Source: Gorsachius magnificus (Eukaryota; Chordata; Aves; Pelecaniformes; Ardeidae). Taken from it: a DNA stretch of 64,000 bases. Numbering within the stretch: position 1 is the stretch's first letter; each line of letters opens with the position of its first letter. Positions 1 to 11,770 of this stretch are shown here, piece after piece. The notes under the pieces are model-generated. The model was not told where the DNA came from and searched no databases. It saw nothing but the letters and a program-made list of their open reading frames with translations. The translations under genes and the position numbers were made by a program. Location of the stretch: contig CM067082.1 of the NCBI GenBank assembly GCA_034008185.1, positions 153,037,395 through 153,101,394 on the forward strand. The letters are read 5' to 3'.

Positions 1-125
1 TATGAAAGGTAGAATGGAATGGAATGGAACAGAATGGAATGGAACAGAACGGAACGGAACGGAATAGAAGAATAGAATAGAATAGAATAGAGTAGAATAG
101 AATAGAGTAGAATAGAATAGAATAG
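1..125. repeat. Pentanucleotide microsatellite (GGAAT/GGAAC then AGAAT)
   Basis: About 125 bases are built from 5-bp units. The left part (roughly 9-64) is GGAAT with GGAAC and AGAAC variants. The right part (65-124) is AGAAT with occasional AGAGT. The array runs directly into the 3' end of a minus-strand CR1 at 126, exactly where the normal 8-bp CR1 tail (TCATAGAA units) should be. It therefore probably arose by slippage of that tail. The left end is cut by the window, so full length is unknown. Confidence 0.9.
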
Positions 126-400
126 TTCGGTTGGAAGGGACCTACAGTGATCATCTAGGCCAACTGCCTGACCACTTCAGGGCTGACCAAAAGCTAAAGC
201 ATGTTGTTAAGGGCATCGTCCAAATGCCTCTTAAGCACTGACAGGTTTGGGGCACCGACCACCTCTCTAGGACGCCTGTTCCAGTGTTTGACCACCCTCT
301 TGGTAAAGAAATGTTTCCTAACGACCAGTCTAAACCTCCTCTGGTGCAGCTTTGAACCATTCCCACGCATCCTATCACTGGATACCAGGCAGAAGAGGTC
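126..400 (-). mobile_element. CR1 LINE, 5'-truncated 3' end (type C)
   Basis: Read on the minus strand this is the last approximately 275 bp of a CR1 retrotransposon. On the plus strand it starts with the reverse complement of the CR1 3' end (GGTTGGAAGGGACCT) and continues through characteristic blocks such as CCAGTGTTTGACCACCCTC and GTAAAGAAATGTTTCCTAA. Similarity fades near 400, which is the 5' truncation typical of CR1. The body has wording not shared by the other copies here (TGCCTGACCACTTCAGGGC), so it belongs to a different subfamily. The open frames that cross it are antisense or decayed and encode nothing functional. Confidence 0.9.
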
Positions 401-2150
401 AGATGTCCTACTGCTTTGCTCTTTTATGGTGAGGAGGGCGGCAGCAAGCTGTGAACAAAAGAGTTGGGGGGGAAGGGGGGCGGAAGGGAGTATTTAGCTC
501 CTTTCTTGTGTCCTGTTTGCTTGCAAAGTTGCCCTCCAAGGAGCACTGGCTTTTATTAGTGATCCCTGCCTGCAGTACATGATCAGATACCGTCCATATG
601 AACGCCACATCTCCGTTAGAACCCGGTGCTGGCTCCAAGCCATCTTTAGATGTTTGTTGTGCAGAGCAGCCTGGGAAGCCTGCTGAGCCTGACAAAGACC
701 TTATCATATTGCACCGGGGTGGATGGGGACATGGAGGGCAGAGTCCCAATGCCCAATGCGTGGCACCTAACACTGAGCAGAGGTGGAGAGTGTCACGAAG
801 GGACCGATGAAGGGACCTCGTTAATTTAAGGCCACATCCTTGGGAGTGAACACTGAGCAATGCTAACTTCACACCCTCAATTTAAGGATGTGGGATCCAG
901 AATTTTGGTTCAGGCTATCAAAGTGTGGAATATTGCAACAGGGCTCCATTCCCAGCCCTGTGCAGACTGGGTTTGAACTCACTCCTTATTCCCCACTCTT
1001 ATTCCTATAACTCCCAGCAGCCCACCTCCCCGGGGCTGCTCCCTGATTCATGGCTATGGGAAAGAAAACGGGAAGAGGTGGGTTTTGGGAGGAGGAGATA
1101 AATGGATATCAGTGGTGCGATAGGAAGGTCAGCTGGAGGAAGGAGAGGTCAGGACTGAGAGAGCACGGATCAGATAACGGGTTAGACAGGGTGGAAAAAA
1201 AAAAAAGACAGGAAATTCACATTTGTTGCAGGAGAAAAGGAGGAAGCAAGGAAAGGGGATTAAATGGGTGAGGATACAGTTACGCTAACAGCCAGAGAAG
1301 GCGTGAGGTGGAAGAAGGCAATTTTTTCCTCCAAAATATGCAGATGGGCTTGACTGCAACGTTTCACTGACTGAAAGCAATTTCAGGAAATTGTTCCTGA
1401 GTGAAAAAAAAAAAAAAAAAGACATTATTTTTTAGTAGAAATTTTTCACTTCTCTTTGAAGCTTCTTTCTTATTAACAAATTATCTGGGCAATTTATAAA
1501 AACACTTAAGAGATCACTGTGGTCAGGCAAAGTGCTTGTTTGGCCTGAAACAAAGTTATTTAATTAAAATGCTGCTTTCCTCCTTCCTAACTGGAAAACG
1601 TTCATTTCTGGTTACCCCACAGCAAATACGTTTATTTTTTCCGGTCTGGCCACCCCTCAGCCCTATCAGGTTTTTGTGCAGTTCTGCTTTTCAGCAAATT
1701 TACACAGCTGACAGCCGGGGATATGAGTACCGCAGATGGGTACGAGAAGGAAGTCCTGTTAAGCAAGAAAGGTGATCATTAGAGTCTGACCAAATCTATT
1801 GCCTGTAAATATTAGCAGAGCAGAGAGCATCTCCGTTGCATGGGCATGACCATGGAGAGGGAGGTTGCTCTGCACTCTCAACGATATCATTTTAAGCCAA
1901 CCTGCAGACAGTTGAGTTTGAAAGAAAACAGCTTTCTGAGCTCTTTTCCAAGTCTCATGAGTGTGAATAAACACTCCAGCTCACACAGGAAGCTGGTGAC
2001 AGATGGAGCAAGAGCTCAGCTCTTCTGCCGTGCTGGCCTGGGCTTCAACCACGAACCCACACTGCCTTTGCCCGTCAGCTAACCTGGCTCAGCCGTGCAT
2101 GGGCAGCGTGCTCACCAATGGCCTGCCGGTGCCCAGACAGCAACCGGGTC
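401..2150. other. Non-coding interval, no gene seen
   Basis: This interval holds a G-quadruplex-type motif at 466-488, a purine-rich stretch at about 1050-1270 with a 12-A run (1195-1206), and a 17-A run at 1404-1420. No repeat family is recognised. Short open frames (for example 408-872 on the minus strand) have no recognisable domain and partly overlap the CR1 boundary. Confidence 0.6.
466..488 (+). other. G-quadruplex motif
   Basis: G runs of 7, 6 and 3 are separated by AA and CGGAA. The first run can be split, giving four G3 tracts with loops of 7 or less. It lies about 65 bp past the truncated end of the CR1 at 126-400. Folding is not shown; this is a sequence pattern only. Confidence 0.5.
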
Positions 2151-2625
2151 TCATAGAATCATAGAATCATAGAATTGTTTAGGTTGGAAAAGACCTTTAA
2201 GATCATCAAGTCCAACCATTAACCTAACTCTGCCATCCCACCACTAAACCATGTCCCTAAGCACCTTGTCTATCTGTCATTTAAATACCTCCAGGGATGG
2301 GGACTTGACCACTTCCCTGGGCAGCCCCTTCCAGTGCTTGACAACCCTTTAATTGAAAAAAATTTTCCTAATGTCCAAACTAAACCTGCCCTGGCACAAC
2401 TTCAGACCATTTCCTCTCATCCTATCGCCTGTTACCAGGGAAAAGAGGCCGACCCCCATCTCGCTACCCCCTCCTGTCAGGCAGTTGTAGGGAGCAATCA
2501 GGTCTCCCCTCAGCCTCCTCTTCCCCAGACTAAACAACCCCAGCTCCCTCAGCCACTCCTTGTAAGACTTGGGCTCCAGACCTCACCAGCTTTGTTGCTC
2601 TCCTCTGGACATGTTCTATCAATGC
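2151..2625 (-). mobile_element. CR1 LINE, 5'-truncated 3' end (type A)
   Basis: The element begins with three perfect 8-bp tail units (TCATAGAA) at 2151-2174, followed by TTGTTTAGGTTGGAAAAGACC, the reverse complement of a CR1 3' terminus. About 475 bp of CR1 can be followed, including blocks corresponding to the end of the reverse-transcriptase frame (TCAGGTCTCCCCTCAGCCTC, TTGCTCTCCTCTGGACA). Homology stops at about 2625. It is the longest CR1 copy here and shares its subfamily wording (TCCAACCATTAACCTA, CCATCCCACCACTAAACC) with the copy at 42097-42261. The plus-strand open frame 2334-2861 is mostly antisense CR1. Confidence 0.95.
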
Positions 2626-5007
2626 TTTGCAATCCGTGCAGGTTGGCACTTTGCTGCAGCACCGTGCAGAAATACCTGAGGTGTCTCCAGCCTTGCCTGC
2701 GGGATCTGGAGCTCAGCGCAGGGCAAGGAACTGCAGGAAAAGTAGGAAAAGTCACTGGTGCTGAGCGACTGCAGGTTCCAATAGGCTGGATTACCCCGTT
2801 GTGGGTATCTTCCACCACCACCCCTCTGAAAACAACAGAAAAACACAACTTGTTGCAATAGCTTGGGTTTGAGGAGCGATGCTAACGCAGGTCGCATCAG
2901 CACAGGCCCACAGTAATGCATATTTGCACCAGTTCTTCTTGGGCTTGCTTTCAGACTGGCTATAAAGCGACCCATGATGTCTTGAGCAGCAGTTTATTTT
3001 TGAGCAGAGCATCACCTTTTGCTGTCACATAAACTGCCTGACTCACAGCTGAACCAGGAAAACCAAACAGCACGCAACAAAGTCATCGCTGCGCAAAACT
3101 AGGAGCAGCCACGCAAGGACTTGCCAGGCGGACTTTGATTTGCATCTCTGGTTACAAACATACAAATTTCTCAGCCTGGAAAAACTTCTTTATTTGGTGT
3201 AACTGGGTGGGAAGAGGGGTTTTAGTTGTATTTTCTCTGCTGCCGCGCTGAAATATATGGGGAGCACAGTCACCACAGCACATGCTTTTGAGCAGCATGT
3301 TTAGATAAGGATTTACTTAGGAGTGGATTTCTTTGCAACCCAATTTCTCTTCCCTTTTTTTTTATTACTCATCTGCGTTATCTTCAGCTCACAGAACCAG
3401 TTCATATCCGATTCCTAAAGGTTTTATGGAAGATCATGTGATTTCACCGAACTCCCTTGCTCTTGCGGCCGCGCAGGTGTTTACATACTGCACCCGGGGC
3501 AGAAGCAGTTTCGTTTATGCAGAAATGCCGCCCGACTTTCTCAATTCCTTGGACAATCCTATCCTAGCCAATGTTTTTTCTTAAAACCAAACCTCTTCAA
3601 AGCCCACAGCTTTACAGGATTTTATTAGCTGGAATTTATTTTCAGTGTGTTTGAAGCCTTTAGGGTTAAGGGTAGCTATAAAAAAAAAGCAAATAAGAGC
3701 GTTGTATATGGTTTTGTTTCTCATCCTAGGGATTTGGGGACTCGCCTCCTGATTTTGTACTGATTGGACCTGCTTGTGCTGGCAGCTGTGCCTGAGGTGT
3801 GATTTTGCAGGGTGCAGAGCTGGCTGTGGCCAGGCGGTCGGAGCAGTGGGGTCAGGAGGAGCAGGGTCCCCAGGGACGGGTGCTGGAATCCCACTGGGTC
3901 CCCAGATCCCACCGCCACCCCAGTCCTGCCGCCTTTGGGAGCTGAAGGAGAAGGCTATAGGAAATAGTTTCCCTGGGGTTATCTGTCCAGCCATGGTTGT
4001 GTTTGTGCATACATTTTTGCGTCTCTGTGTCACACACACAGAGCATCCTACCGGTGTCCCCATGGGGCCTTGGCTACACAAACAAATACAGGGAAGCTCA
4101 GAGGGGATGAAAATCCCAAGCAGCGGAGGCCTTAGGGCTGCTCCTGCTGCACACCAGGCAGCCTGTACCTGAACCTTGTTTTATTGCATTTAAAAGCATG
4201 GGTGAAAACACCCTCAAACCCTTCACCAGCATAATTTCTCCTGCAAATAAGCACTGGCACATGGGTATTTGAAAATCCTATTTGCACCCTAGAGGGAAAG
4301 CAGCTGCAAGGGGATAGGGTGGGGTGGTGAAGGTATTTCTGCCTGCTTTTTGTTATGTACCCTGGGTTACCTGCATCCAAGTGATGCTGTGAGCAGAGCG
4401 GGCAGCGTTACAGGTCCTTGGTCTCCCTGCTAAATGTACAACTCGTGTTAATCAAGAAAAGAAACCTTCATGCCGGGGTAGTTTATTTTATTCTAGGAAC
4501 TGCTCCAGACTATCCCTGCCAAAGCTCTTCTCTAAGTGCAAAGTCTGCATCTTCCCTGGAGGACCGGTGTTGCACAGCTGCTCCCACCAAACCCTTTCAA
4601 GTGCACATGAGCCCTCGAGGTGAGTTTGTTATCCCGACAGAGAACACAATGCTAGTGGAGTGGTGTCCCTCCAGGCTGCTTGGTACACATCTCCTCCTGC
4701 AAACGTGGTCTCCAGGCACTGGTTTGTGGTCCCACCTGGTTTTAGCTGCCCTTATTGCAGATTCCCAGGTCAGAGTGGGGAATGGTAATGGGTGCCAGGA
4801 TGGAAATCAGGGTCTAAAGAGCAGACATGCTGCCTCCCCAGCCAACTCTTTCTGCTCGGGGGAAAAGCAACTGCTGGCAGGCAGGTGAGGTGAACGACTC
4901 CTCTGCCGTGGGGTCAGCAGCTCCTCTGCTGCGCCCATACAAACACCTGACGGCTGAAACATCCATGGGCTGGAGGTGCCCCTGTCCAGGTCAGGGCTCA
5001 GCCCTTT
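2626..5007. other. Non-coding interval with a candidate regulatory element
   Basis: No repeat family or gene is recognised. A POU octamer (ATTTGCAT, 3138-3145) and an AT-rich, conserved-looking block around 3420-3690 are the main points of interest. Open frames at 3581-4081 (minus) and 4418-4888 (plus) have low-information translations with no domain and no splice context. Confidence 0.55.
3420..3690. promoter_or_regulatory. Candidate conserved non-coding element
   Basis: A NotI-type site GCGGCCGC (3465-3472) lies in otherwise CpG-poor DNA. Directly beside it are an E-box CAGGTG (3474-3479) and an overlapping forkhead-type TGTTTAC (3478-3484). The stretch that follows is AT-rich with no repeat signature. 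The overlap of bHLH/zinc-finger and forkhead motifs next to retained CpGs is what suggests an enhancer. Conservation was not tested. Confidence 0.3.
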
Positions 5008-5223
5008 TCATAGAATCATAGCATCATAGAATGTTTTCGGTTGGAAGGGACCCCTAGAGGTCACCCAGCCCAACCCCCTGCAGGGAGCAGGGACACCTTT
5101 AACCAGATCAGGTTGCTCACAGCCCCGGCCAACCTGGTCTTGAATGTTTCCAGGGATGGGGCCTCCACTGCCTCTCTGGGCAACCTGTGCCAGTGTTTCA
5201 CCACCCTCATTGTAAAGAATTTC
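5008..5223 (-). mobile_element. CR1 LINE, 5'-truncated 3' end (type B)
   Basis: The tail units TCATAGAATCATAGCATCATAGAA (one unit mutated to TCATAGCA) are followed by GGTTGGAAGGGACCCCTAGA and the subfamily block GGTTGCTCACAGCCCCGGCC. About 216 bp are retained and the copy is truncated after TGTAAAGAATTTC. It shares its body with the copies at 15617-15988 and 22939-23180. Confidence 0.95.
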
Positions 5224-5671
5224 CATCACTCATGGTTTGCACCTGCCAGAGCTGTTTTGGGGAGTGTGCTGGGCTGCCCTTGGAGGAGTGTCCAACCCAT
5301 GCTGCAGCCCAGCTCCATCTCTCAGATGGACATGGACAAGGTGCTGCTGCCAGGACGGTGGCAGTACCCCAGGTGTGCCTGCAGCAGTGCAGGAAACCCC
5401 AGCAGCTTTTGGGGTTTATCAGCTCCAGCTGCTTATTAGGTTCAGCCTTTTCTCAGATATGAGGAAAAGATAACACAACTTTCCCCAGCTGCCAACAGGA
5501 ACCGGGTGAACCCAGAAGCTCAGTTCCCAGAGCACTTTAGACCTTGCCTGCTCTCCAAAGCCAGAAGACTTCATAAGGTGCTCAGCACCATCAGACCCAA
5601 ATTGCTTCACCATTCCCCCATGTTCCCCACCCCACAAATCTGCAAAATCAAACTTTCCTTTTCCTTTTATT

Positions 5672-5706
5672 AAAAAAAAAAAAAAAAAAAAAAGAGAGAG
5701 AGAGAG
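5672..5706. repeat. (A)22 followed by (GA)n
   Basis: A run of 22 A (5672-5693) passes directly into GA dinucleotides (5694-5706). There is no recognisable retroelement upstream, so it is called simple sequence rather than a poly-A tail. Confidence 0.9.
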
Positions 5707-7169
5707 GCGGTTTGTAGCCTTTCTGGTTGCAAACCAAGGTAAACTTTCGCCTTTGAGTCTGCAGCCAGGCAGACTGCAACAATAACACCCGCAGAAAAGG
5801 GTGTGCTCCCATTCATCTCAATGGGTGTTAACTTGGAAGGGTAATTATGACCCCTGATGCCAAGAGCTCTAACCATTTTGCTGCTGAGCATCCCAGCCCA
5901 TAAATAAAGCCTCTGGCCGGCTGTGCAGAAACCTGGGTGGGAGGGAAGCCATGTAGCAATGAGGCGTTGACTTCTGGATGTGCCAGGAGTCTGAAACGCT
6001 TTGGCTCCTGCTGAGGCTCCCAGCCTTTCCGCAAGCCCCTTTCCACCAACACCACGACACAGATGCCCTGCTGCCCTGGAGGATCAGCTGAGGGAGGGGA
6101 GTGATGAGCCCAGATGAATTTACTGGGGTTTCTGCAAAAACAGTCCTGCAGCGATACATTCGGTTCAGCTGCACAAAGGAATGAATGTCTGGCGAATGCC
6201 TTGTGCCAGGTTTCCCTGGGAAACTCAGCTGGTGTTAAGATAAACAAGGTCCCTGGGAGCAGAGGAGGGAGTGGGGTGGAGGTGGACGTGGGGAGCTTGT
6301 CCCTTCCTCCTGACCAAGCATTTGTGTTGGAGCCCCCAGCTGAGGTCAGGTCCTCACCATCGCTGGAGTTGCACAAAAGGCACACATTTTAATAATCTAA
6401 TTAGCCAAGGCAGACACATAGCAGGAGGAAAGGAAATGTATAAAGAAAGGGAGTGGTTCAGGCAGTCACGCAGGCTCTCCTCCATCCCCCTACTTCTTCA
6501 GGGCTCTAGCCCTTATCTGAGCAGGAACACAAAACCTCTTCAAAATGCAAAATTGAGAATGGGCTCGCAGCCTTCTGAGCAGAGACGTGCAGCAAAGGGC
6601 ATGATCTGTTCCAGTTCATTAACTCTGGAACCTACTGATAACAGCTCAGACCAAGGCTTTCTTAGTTACTTCTGCAATAAAAGCATGAGTAAAGACGATA
6701 AGCTGGAATATTACTAACACCTCATGTCCTGTAAAGTGTGAGTGGCTCATCCCACCTTCTGACACCTACAGATGGACCAGCAAAGATCTGAGGAATTGAC
6801 ATCATCACTGTGTGCGCCAAAGGGAAAAAGCGGCACAAGCTCGTGGTGATGTTAGTACCAGAAATCATCCATGTGCCTTCGCTGCTTTTTTCTATTCATG
6901 TTTCTTATGGTATACCTCAGTGGGGCACAGCTGCGTCTAATGTAAATAACTCTGCGCTCATCTACTGAAAGTAAAAGGAAGGAAATCAATGACAACAATA
7001 AAATAAAGCCCAAACCTCCCACTTACAGGCAGTTCTGGCTCTGCCCAGTTAACCCTTGTTTGGTTGTGGTTTCCTGATAGCCAGGGAAGGTAGTTTCCTC
7101 TTAGTTTGTGCTGTGCTATTTTAGTTTTCCTCTCTGAAATTACCTCTCCTCACAGCGATGGGGATACAA

Positions 7170-7350
7170 AAAGCAGCCACTGTCTATCCTGCTTTTAACT
7201 CCACGCTTACCAATAATAATTTAGCCTATGCCATGGGGGTGGCAGACACCCTGATAAACCACTTCTGTGGCTGGGGCTGTAGAGGTCTAAAAGGCATTGC
7301 TAGTGGTATGCTGAGATTTATGGCTAATGGGCCAATGTCAGGAGTTTAAT
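7170..7350. promoter_or_regulatory. Possible conserved non-coding block (weak)
   Basis: This non-repetitive stretch is moderately AT-rich with CCAATAATAATTTAGCC-type wording. It is covered by a 63-codon plus-strand frame whose product is not recognised. It was picked by composition only and is a weak candidate. Confidence 0.15.
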
Positions 7351-10300
7351 CACTTATAAGTCCCCCACACGTTAAACATTAGGGTGAACAATGTGTATTA
7401 AAAAGGCCTTGATTCATTTGGTCCTAAGATGTTGAAAATAAGGCAATCTAGGTAGGTGCTGTTTCTTTCCATGGTCTATCAGTATGGTTGAAACGACAAG
7501 CTATCGCGTCCACACACAGCCATCCAAAGTGAGGAAGAGCTTGGTGTCCCCTCCAAAGATGTCGGTCCCCTTCCCACAGATGCCCATCGAGTAAAGCTCA
7601 GGGCTGCAGCGCGTGCAGGCTTGGTGCACCTGCTAAGCGCTATTTAAACTGAAAAAACGCATAAATAGCATCACTCTCCTTTTAAAGAAGAGGAAATAGA
7701 AGCCCAGAGATTAAGCTGTTTGCTCTAAGTCATAAAGTAAATGCTCTGGAGACCTTTCTACATGTAAATTTTGCACCAAAATAAACATGTTTGGGTTTTG
7801 TGCCATTTGTCCCATCAGTGCAAGCATTGCACATTGGTCTGAAAAGCAGAGTTTCGTCCTGCTGGTGAAAGTCAGCCTGTGATAAAACTCAGTCATTCTT
7901 ATTTCAAAATGAGTGTCCCCACACAGATCTGGTCTTAAACAAGTGAGTTTGTTTTGGAGAGAAGTTGGGCATAGCTCATCCTTCAGAAATGGGAGCTAAA
8001 TCCTTCATGGGTTGTCCATATAAAATACTCCACAGGTAATTAAGGCCCTTAAATTAACATTAACATCCTTTAGGCTGTTAATAGGCTTTTTCTGGGTGGC
8101 TGGAGTGTGGGGCGAGCACTTGGACTAAAACACAGGTGTTAAACATGAGGGAGTGGGAGGGGCTCAGAGGTAATTTGGTGGCATATTTCTCATTTTCTTT
8201 CTTAGCCAGACTGGCTGCTGTGGAAATTTTGCCCAATGAGGGGTTAGCCCCATCTCAGCTCTTTGTGGACTGATTTCACAAGAGGACTGCCTCTGGCCTC
8301 GAGTGACAAGGGAGGATAAGATTTGTGCTTTATCTTGCTTTGCATTGTGATGCTGTGGGTCTGATCAGCCCAAAGATGACTTTTGCTATGACCTTTTGCT
8401 CTGCATGCTCAGCACTTGGGCTTGGTTTAAAAAGAGGCCAAAAATCTGCCTAAATGTGCTCCTATCTCATGCAGCCCTTGGTGGTCTATAGCCTTTGCAC
8501 GACTCCCCTGTTTCTTTTTACCTGTGGGTACTTTTTTAGCTACTGGTTTTATCCCAGCTGTCAAGGCCCAATCCAGCAAACACCAGTGTGTACAAGCATG
8601 TTCATACTCAAGTTTCTCCATGAAATCCATTTGCATGTCTTGCACGGGGGAAGCTAAACCTCTGTTGAGTTGTTGAGACAGCTCAAGCCTCATCCAGTGC
8701 CCAGCAGGTGGAGGGGAAGGAGCCTGGTGATCGTCAGGGTGATGGGAAACACCATTTAATTCTCTTTTCTGCTTTTATCCTGATCCAGAACAGCAGCTCC
8801 AATGTCCTGTTCTAGCACCTATGAAAGGAGCCCTATGAAGAGGACAAATCCCAGACATGGGGCAGATATTACTTGCAAGCAGAAGAAAACACCCCCTATT
8901 TCAGAGCTGTTTTCCGAAGCAGAAGGGCAGTGAAGGGCATAGCTGCCCAGATCACTTTGAAAGACAAGGACCACAAGGTGTCCAGCAGGTTTTCGTGCCA
9001 ATTGCCAAATCAGCCCATTCTGATGCTTTTCTTCCCCTGTTGAGTCAGAAGAGAGAACCTGCGTGCTGCCCCTTTCTGCCTGCACACCCCTTTGGTGTTA
9101 AAGAGCTGGGCCAGTGCGGAGCAGCCACATATTTGTTTGAGATTTTATCTTTTGTTTTATTATGTAACAAGCCCAAGAAACTGGCAAAAAAGTGCAAAGA
9201 GTTGTACAGCCTTAAAAAAAAAAACAAGTCAGAAGATCTAGAGGAGATCTGAGGTTTGGCTCCCAGACTTGGCAGTATTGCCCTGGTTTGACTATGCAAG
9301 GTGGGCAACAAGAAAGGAGAATGCAAATAGCCCATCACACTTCTTGTCCAAGTAAAGTGATTTGCAAAGCCATCCTGGATGTGGAGGGGAGGAAGGAGTT
9401 GACCATCAGGTCCACAGACCTCCTGAGGGACTCCCCAAATGAGAAGGTGCTTCAGAAAATTTGCGTGTGAAGGAAAATAAGACAAAGGGGCTGCAGAAAT
9501 GAAGCAGCTAGGTCAATGAGGTGAACTGAAATACACAACTGAAACTGCTGTGTTTTTTGTCTTTGACAGCTCTTCCTCATTTCCCCTCCCTCTGCCATCT
9601 CCAGAGCAGCAGCTGGGGCTGCCGCACAGACCAGGCAGTTAGGATGAGAAACCATCAACTGTAGTCCTGTTTGTCCCTTCTTGCCCTAACCCCTCATCCT
9701 CAGTTTCCCAGCCTGCTAAATGAGGGATGGGACAACCTCCAGGAAACAGGACAAGGATTTGCTTATCAACTGGCTAGGACCTTGTTCCCGGAAGACAGAT
9801 ACGAGTTTTGTCCTAGGCATCAATGGGAAGAAGTCTTCAGGAGTTGTGTCCAGTACTGTCCTCCTAAAAGGTCGAGTAGCTTGCTGCTGTCAGTGCAGAT
9901 GCACAGTGTGATTGGGCAAATTGGTAGGGAAAACGCAATCTGTTTTGCCAGGGAGATGTTTGTAAGTATTTAAATGGTGTTATGTTTGATCACACAAAAA
10001 GAAAATGTTTCCATGAGGCACGAAAACCAAAGGACAACTATACTGGGTTGTAATGAGGTCTGAACGAGATCAAAGATCCCTTGCAGTCATCCCTGAACAT
10101 ACACAAAGAAAGAGATTATCCTGATATGTCTAGATGGACCAAGCTGAGACAAGAAGTATTAGCATAATGCTCATTTTACAGGTGACAAATTGGATGGGTA
10201 AGCTGATTAAGGATTTTTTATCTAGGGAAATGACCGGGGAATGAACTTTTGGTGTAAATTTAAAATTCCATGCCACCTGTAGAGCTGGAGACCGTATCTA

Positions 10301-10959
10301 GACCAAATGATGGATGTGTTTCTTTGCTTTAGGTCCCAATTGCCCAAGGGTTGGGGCGGGGGCCAGGCTGGAGCTCCTTTTTGACCCACAGAGGCTGCCA
10401 GCCTGGAGATGTGGAGGGCAGCAGTGTAGCCATAGCCTCTGTGCATGGGTGTAAGCTGTTCTCAGGCTGGGCCAGATTTCATTGCACCAGATACTAGAGG
10501 GGGGATTCATCAAAGGAACATTGGACATCTTCAGCTGAGGTGCTCACCTTGGGGTCCTTTTGCAGTCAACACAGAGGAAGGTTCATCTGACCTCAACGGA
10601 CATTTCACTTAGGGTGAGATGAGTCCCTGGTATACTGAGTTTAGGGTGGGTGGCCCAGGTTGCAGAACTGCTGTAGAGATTAATTCACCTTTCCTGTGGA
10701 GTAAATGCATGCACTCTGGGTGATCTTGGATAGTTTTTCCAGACTCTTTCTTCATGTAGTCAAGCCCTAAGTGACTTGTCCAAGGCTGTGGTGGAGCTGG
10801 GAGACAGACCAGCTCTCCAAAGTTGCAGATTTAATGCCCAGAAAACATGGTTTCTTTCTAAACACAGAGGCAGAGTTGGCTGGAATTTAGAATTTTTGTC
10901 CTCTGGGAAATGTCCACATTTGCTTCCTATTTATCATTTTGAATCTGAACAAAACCATA

Positions 10960-11360
10960 AAATTTTAAAATGTTTGACAGAACAAGAATGTAAAAGCCAT
11001 TCACTCTGACACCACTGAAACATTTCACTTTGATAATGTCAAAACCAAACATACCAAAGGCACATGGACCATAAATCCCAGCACAATAAAATATAACACA
11101 CATTGAAAATGTTTCAATTAATATTGCAATACAACACAAAATGGATCGAAACAAGTTGAAGCAATATCTCTCTATGTCACCAAAATATTTTAACATTGCT
11201 GAAGTGAAACTGAGGAAATGCAATTTGTTAAAATGTTTCACTGAAAGCTTTTCATGAAATTGTATGTATTCATGTGAATGCATTTTAAGATGGAGAATGA
11301 TTTCCTCAAAAAGGTGTTGAACAGCTCTGAGGTGTGTGGGGTTTATTTTTCTGCAAAATA
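10960..11360. repeat. Degenerate AAAATGTTTC-rich block, possible ancient interspersed repeat
   Basis: The word AAAATGTTT occurs at 10967, 11106 and 11230, the last two extended to AAAATGTTTCA. The inverse form GAAACATTT occurs at 11017. The segment is notably AT-rich against its neighbours and is covered by a 148-codon minus-strand frame (10927-11373) rich in Phe, Ile, Leu and Cys. That frame has no motif I recognise and follows from the AT-rich, stop-poor wording. The family is unknown. Confidence 0.35.
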
Positions 11361-11584
11361 AAGTTGCTTCCAATAATTAGCAAGACCTAGAAGTCATCAG
11401 GTATTTACACCTGCCCAGGGCCGGTATAAATTCCTTAGACCCTTTTTAATGCACATCACAACCCTTTTCTTATTACATGCAAGTGCTTTTTGGGTGCTGG
11501 ATAAATTTCAGAGTGAGCTGTTTGGGTAGCACTGATGGCAACACCTAGAATGGACAATATCATCCTCAGACCTGGAAAATCCAT

Positions 11585-11770
11585 CTAACCGCCGTGACGT
11601 GTTATGCACATTTTTTCCCCCCGTCAGAGCCGAGTCATCTGACAGATCCCTCCTTCCTCATACCATATTAACAAATGAGCTAACTAATTATTACCTCTGG
11701 CTTGGCTGACGTTATCCTTTTGTTATTTACCGTTGGTGACTAATTGTCACAGCTGGTCATGCTCCAAACA
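11585..11770. promoter_or_regulatory. Candidate conserved non-coding element
   Basis: A dense set of motifs lies in non-repetitive DNA: GTGACGTG (CRE-like, near 11594), a homeodomain core TAATTA (11685-11690), a second TGACGTTA (near 11707), and the inverted repeat GTGAC-TAATT-GTCAC (11736-11750). The inverted repeat is directly joined to an E-box CAGCTG (11750-11755). The mixture of TGAC half-sites, TAAT cores and E-boxes resembles a developmental enhancer. The target gene is unknown. Confidence 0.35.

Noticed and set aside
9..64. GGAAT units as human satellite contamination
   Set aside because: The array is continuous with an avian CR1 tail, so it belongs to this locus.
1404..1420. Poly-A run as the tail of a processed pseudogene
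   Set aside because: No coding-like sequence or target duplication is recognisable upstream.
2334..2861. 175-codon plus-strand frame
   Set aside because: Most of it is antisense CR1.
3657..3676. TTAGGG-like word (TTTAGGGTTAAGGG)
   Set aside because: Barely two imperfect units; not an interstitial telomere array.
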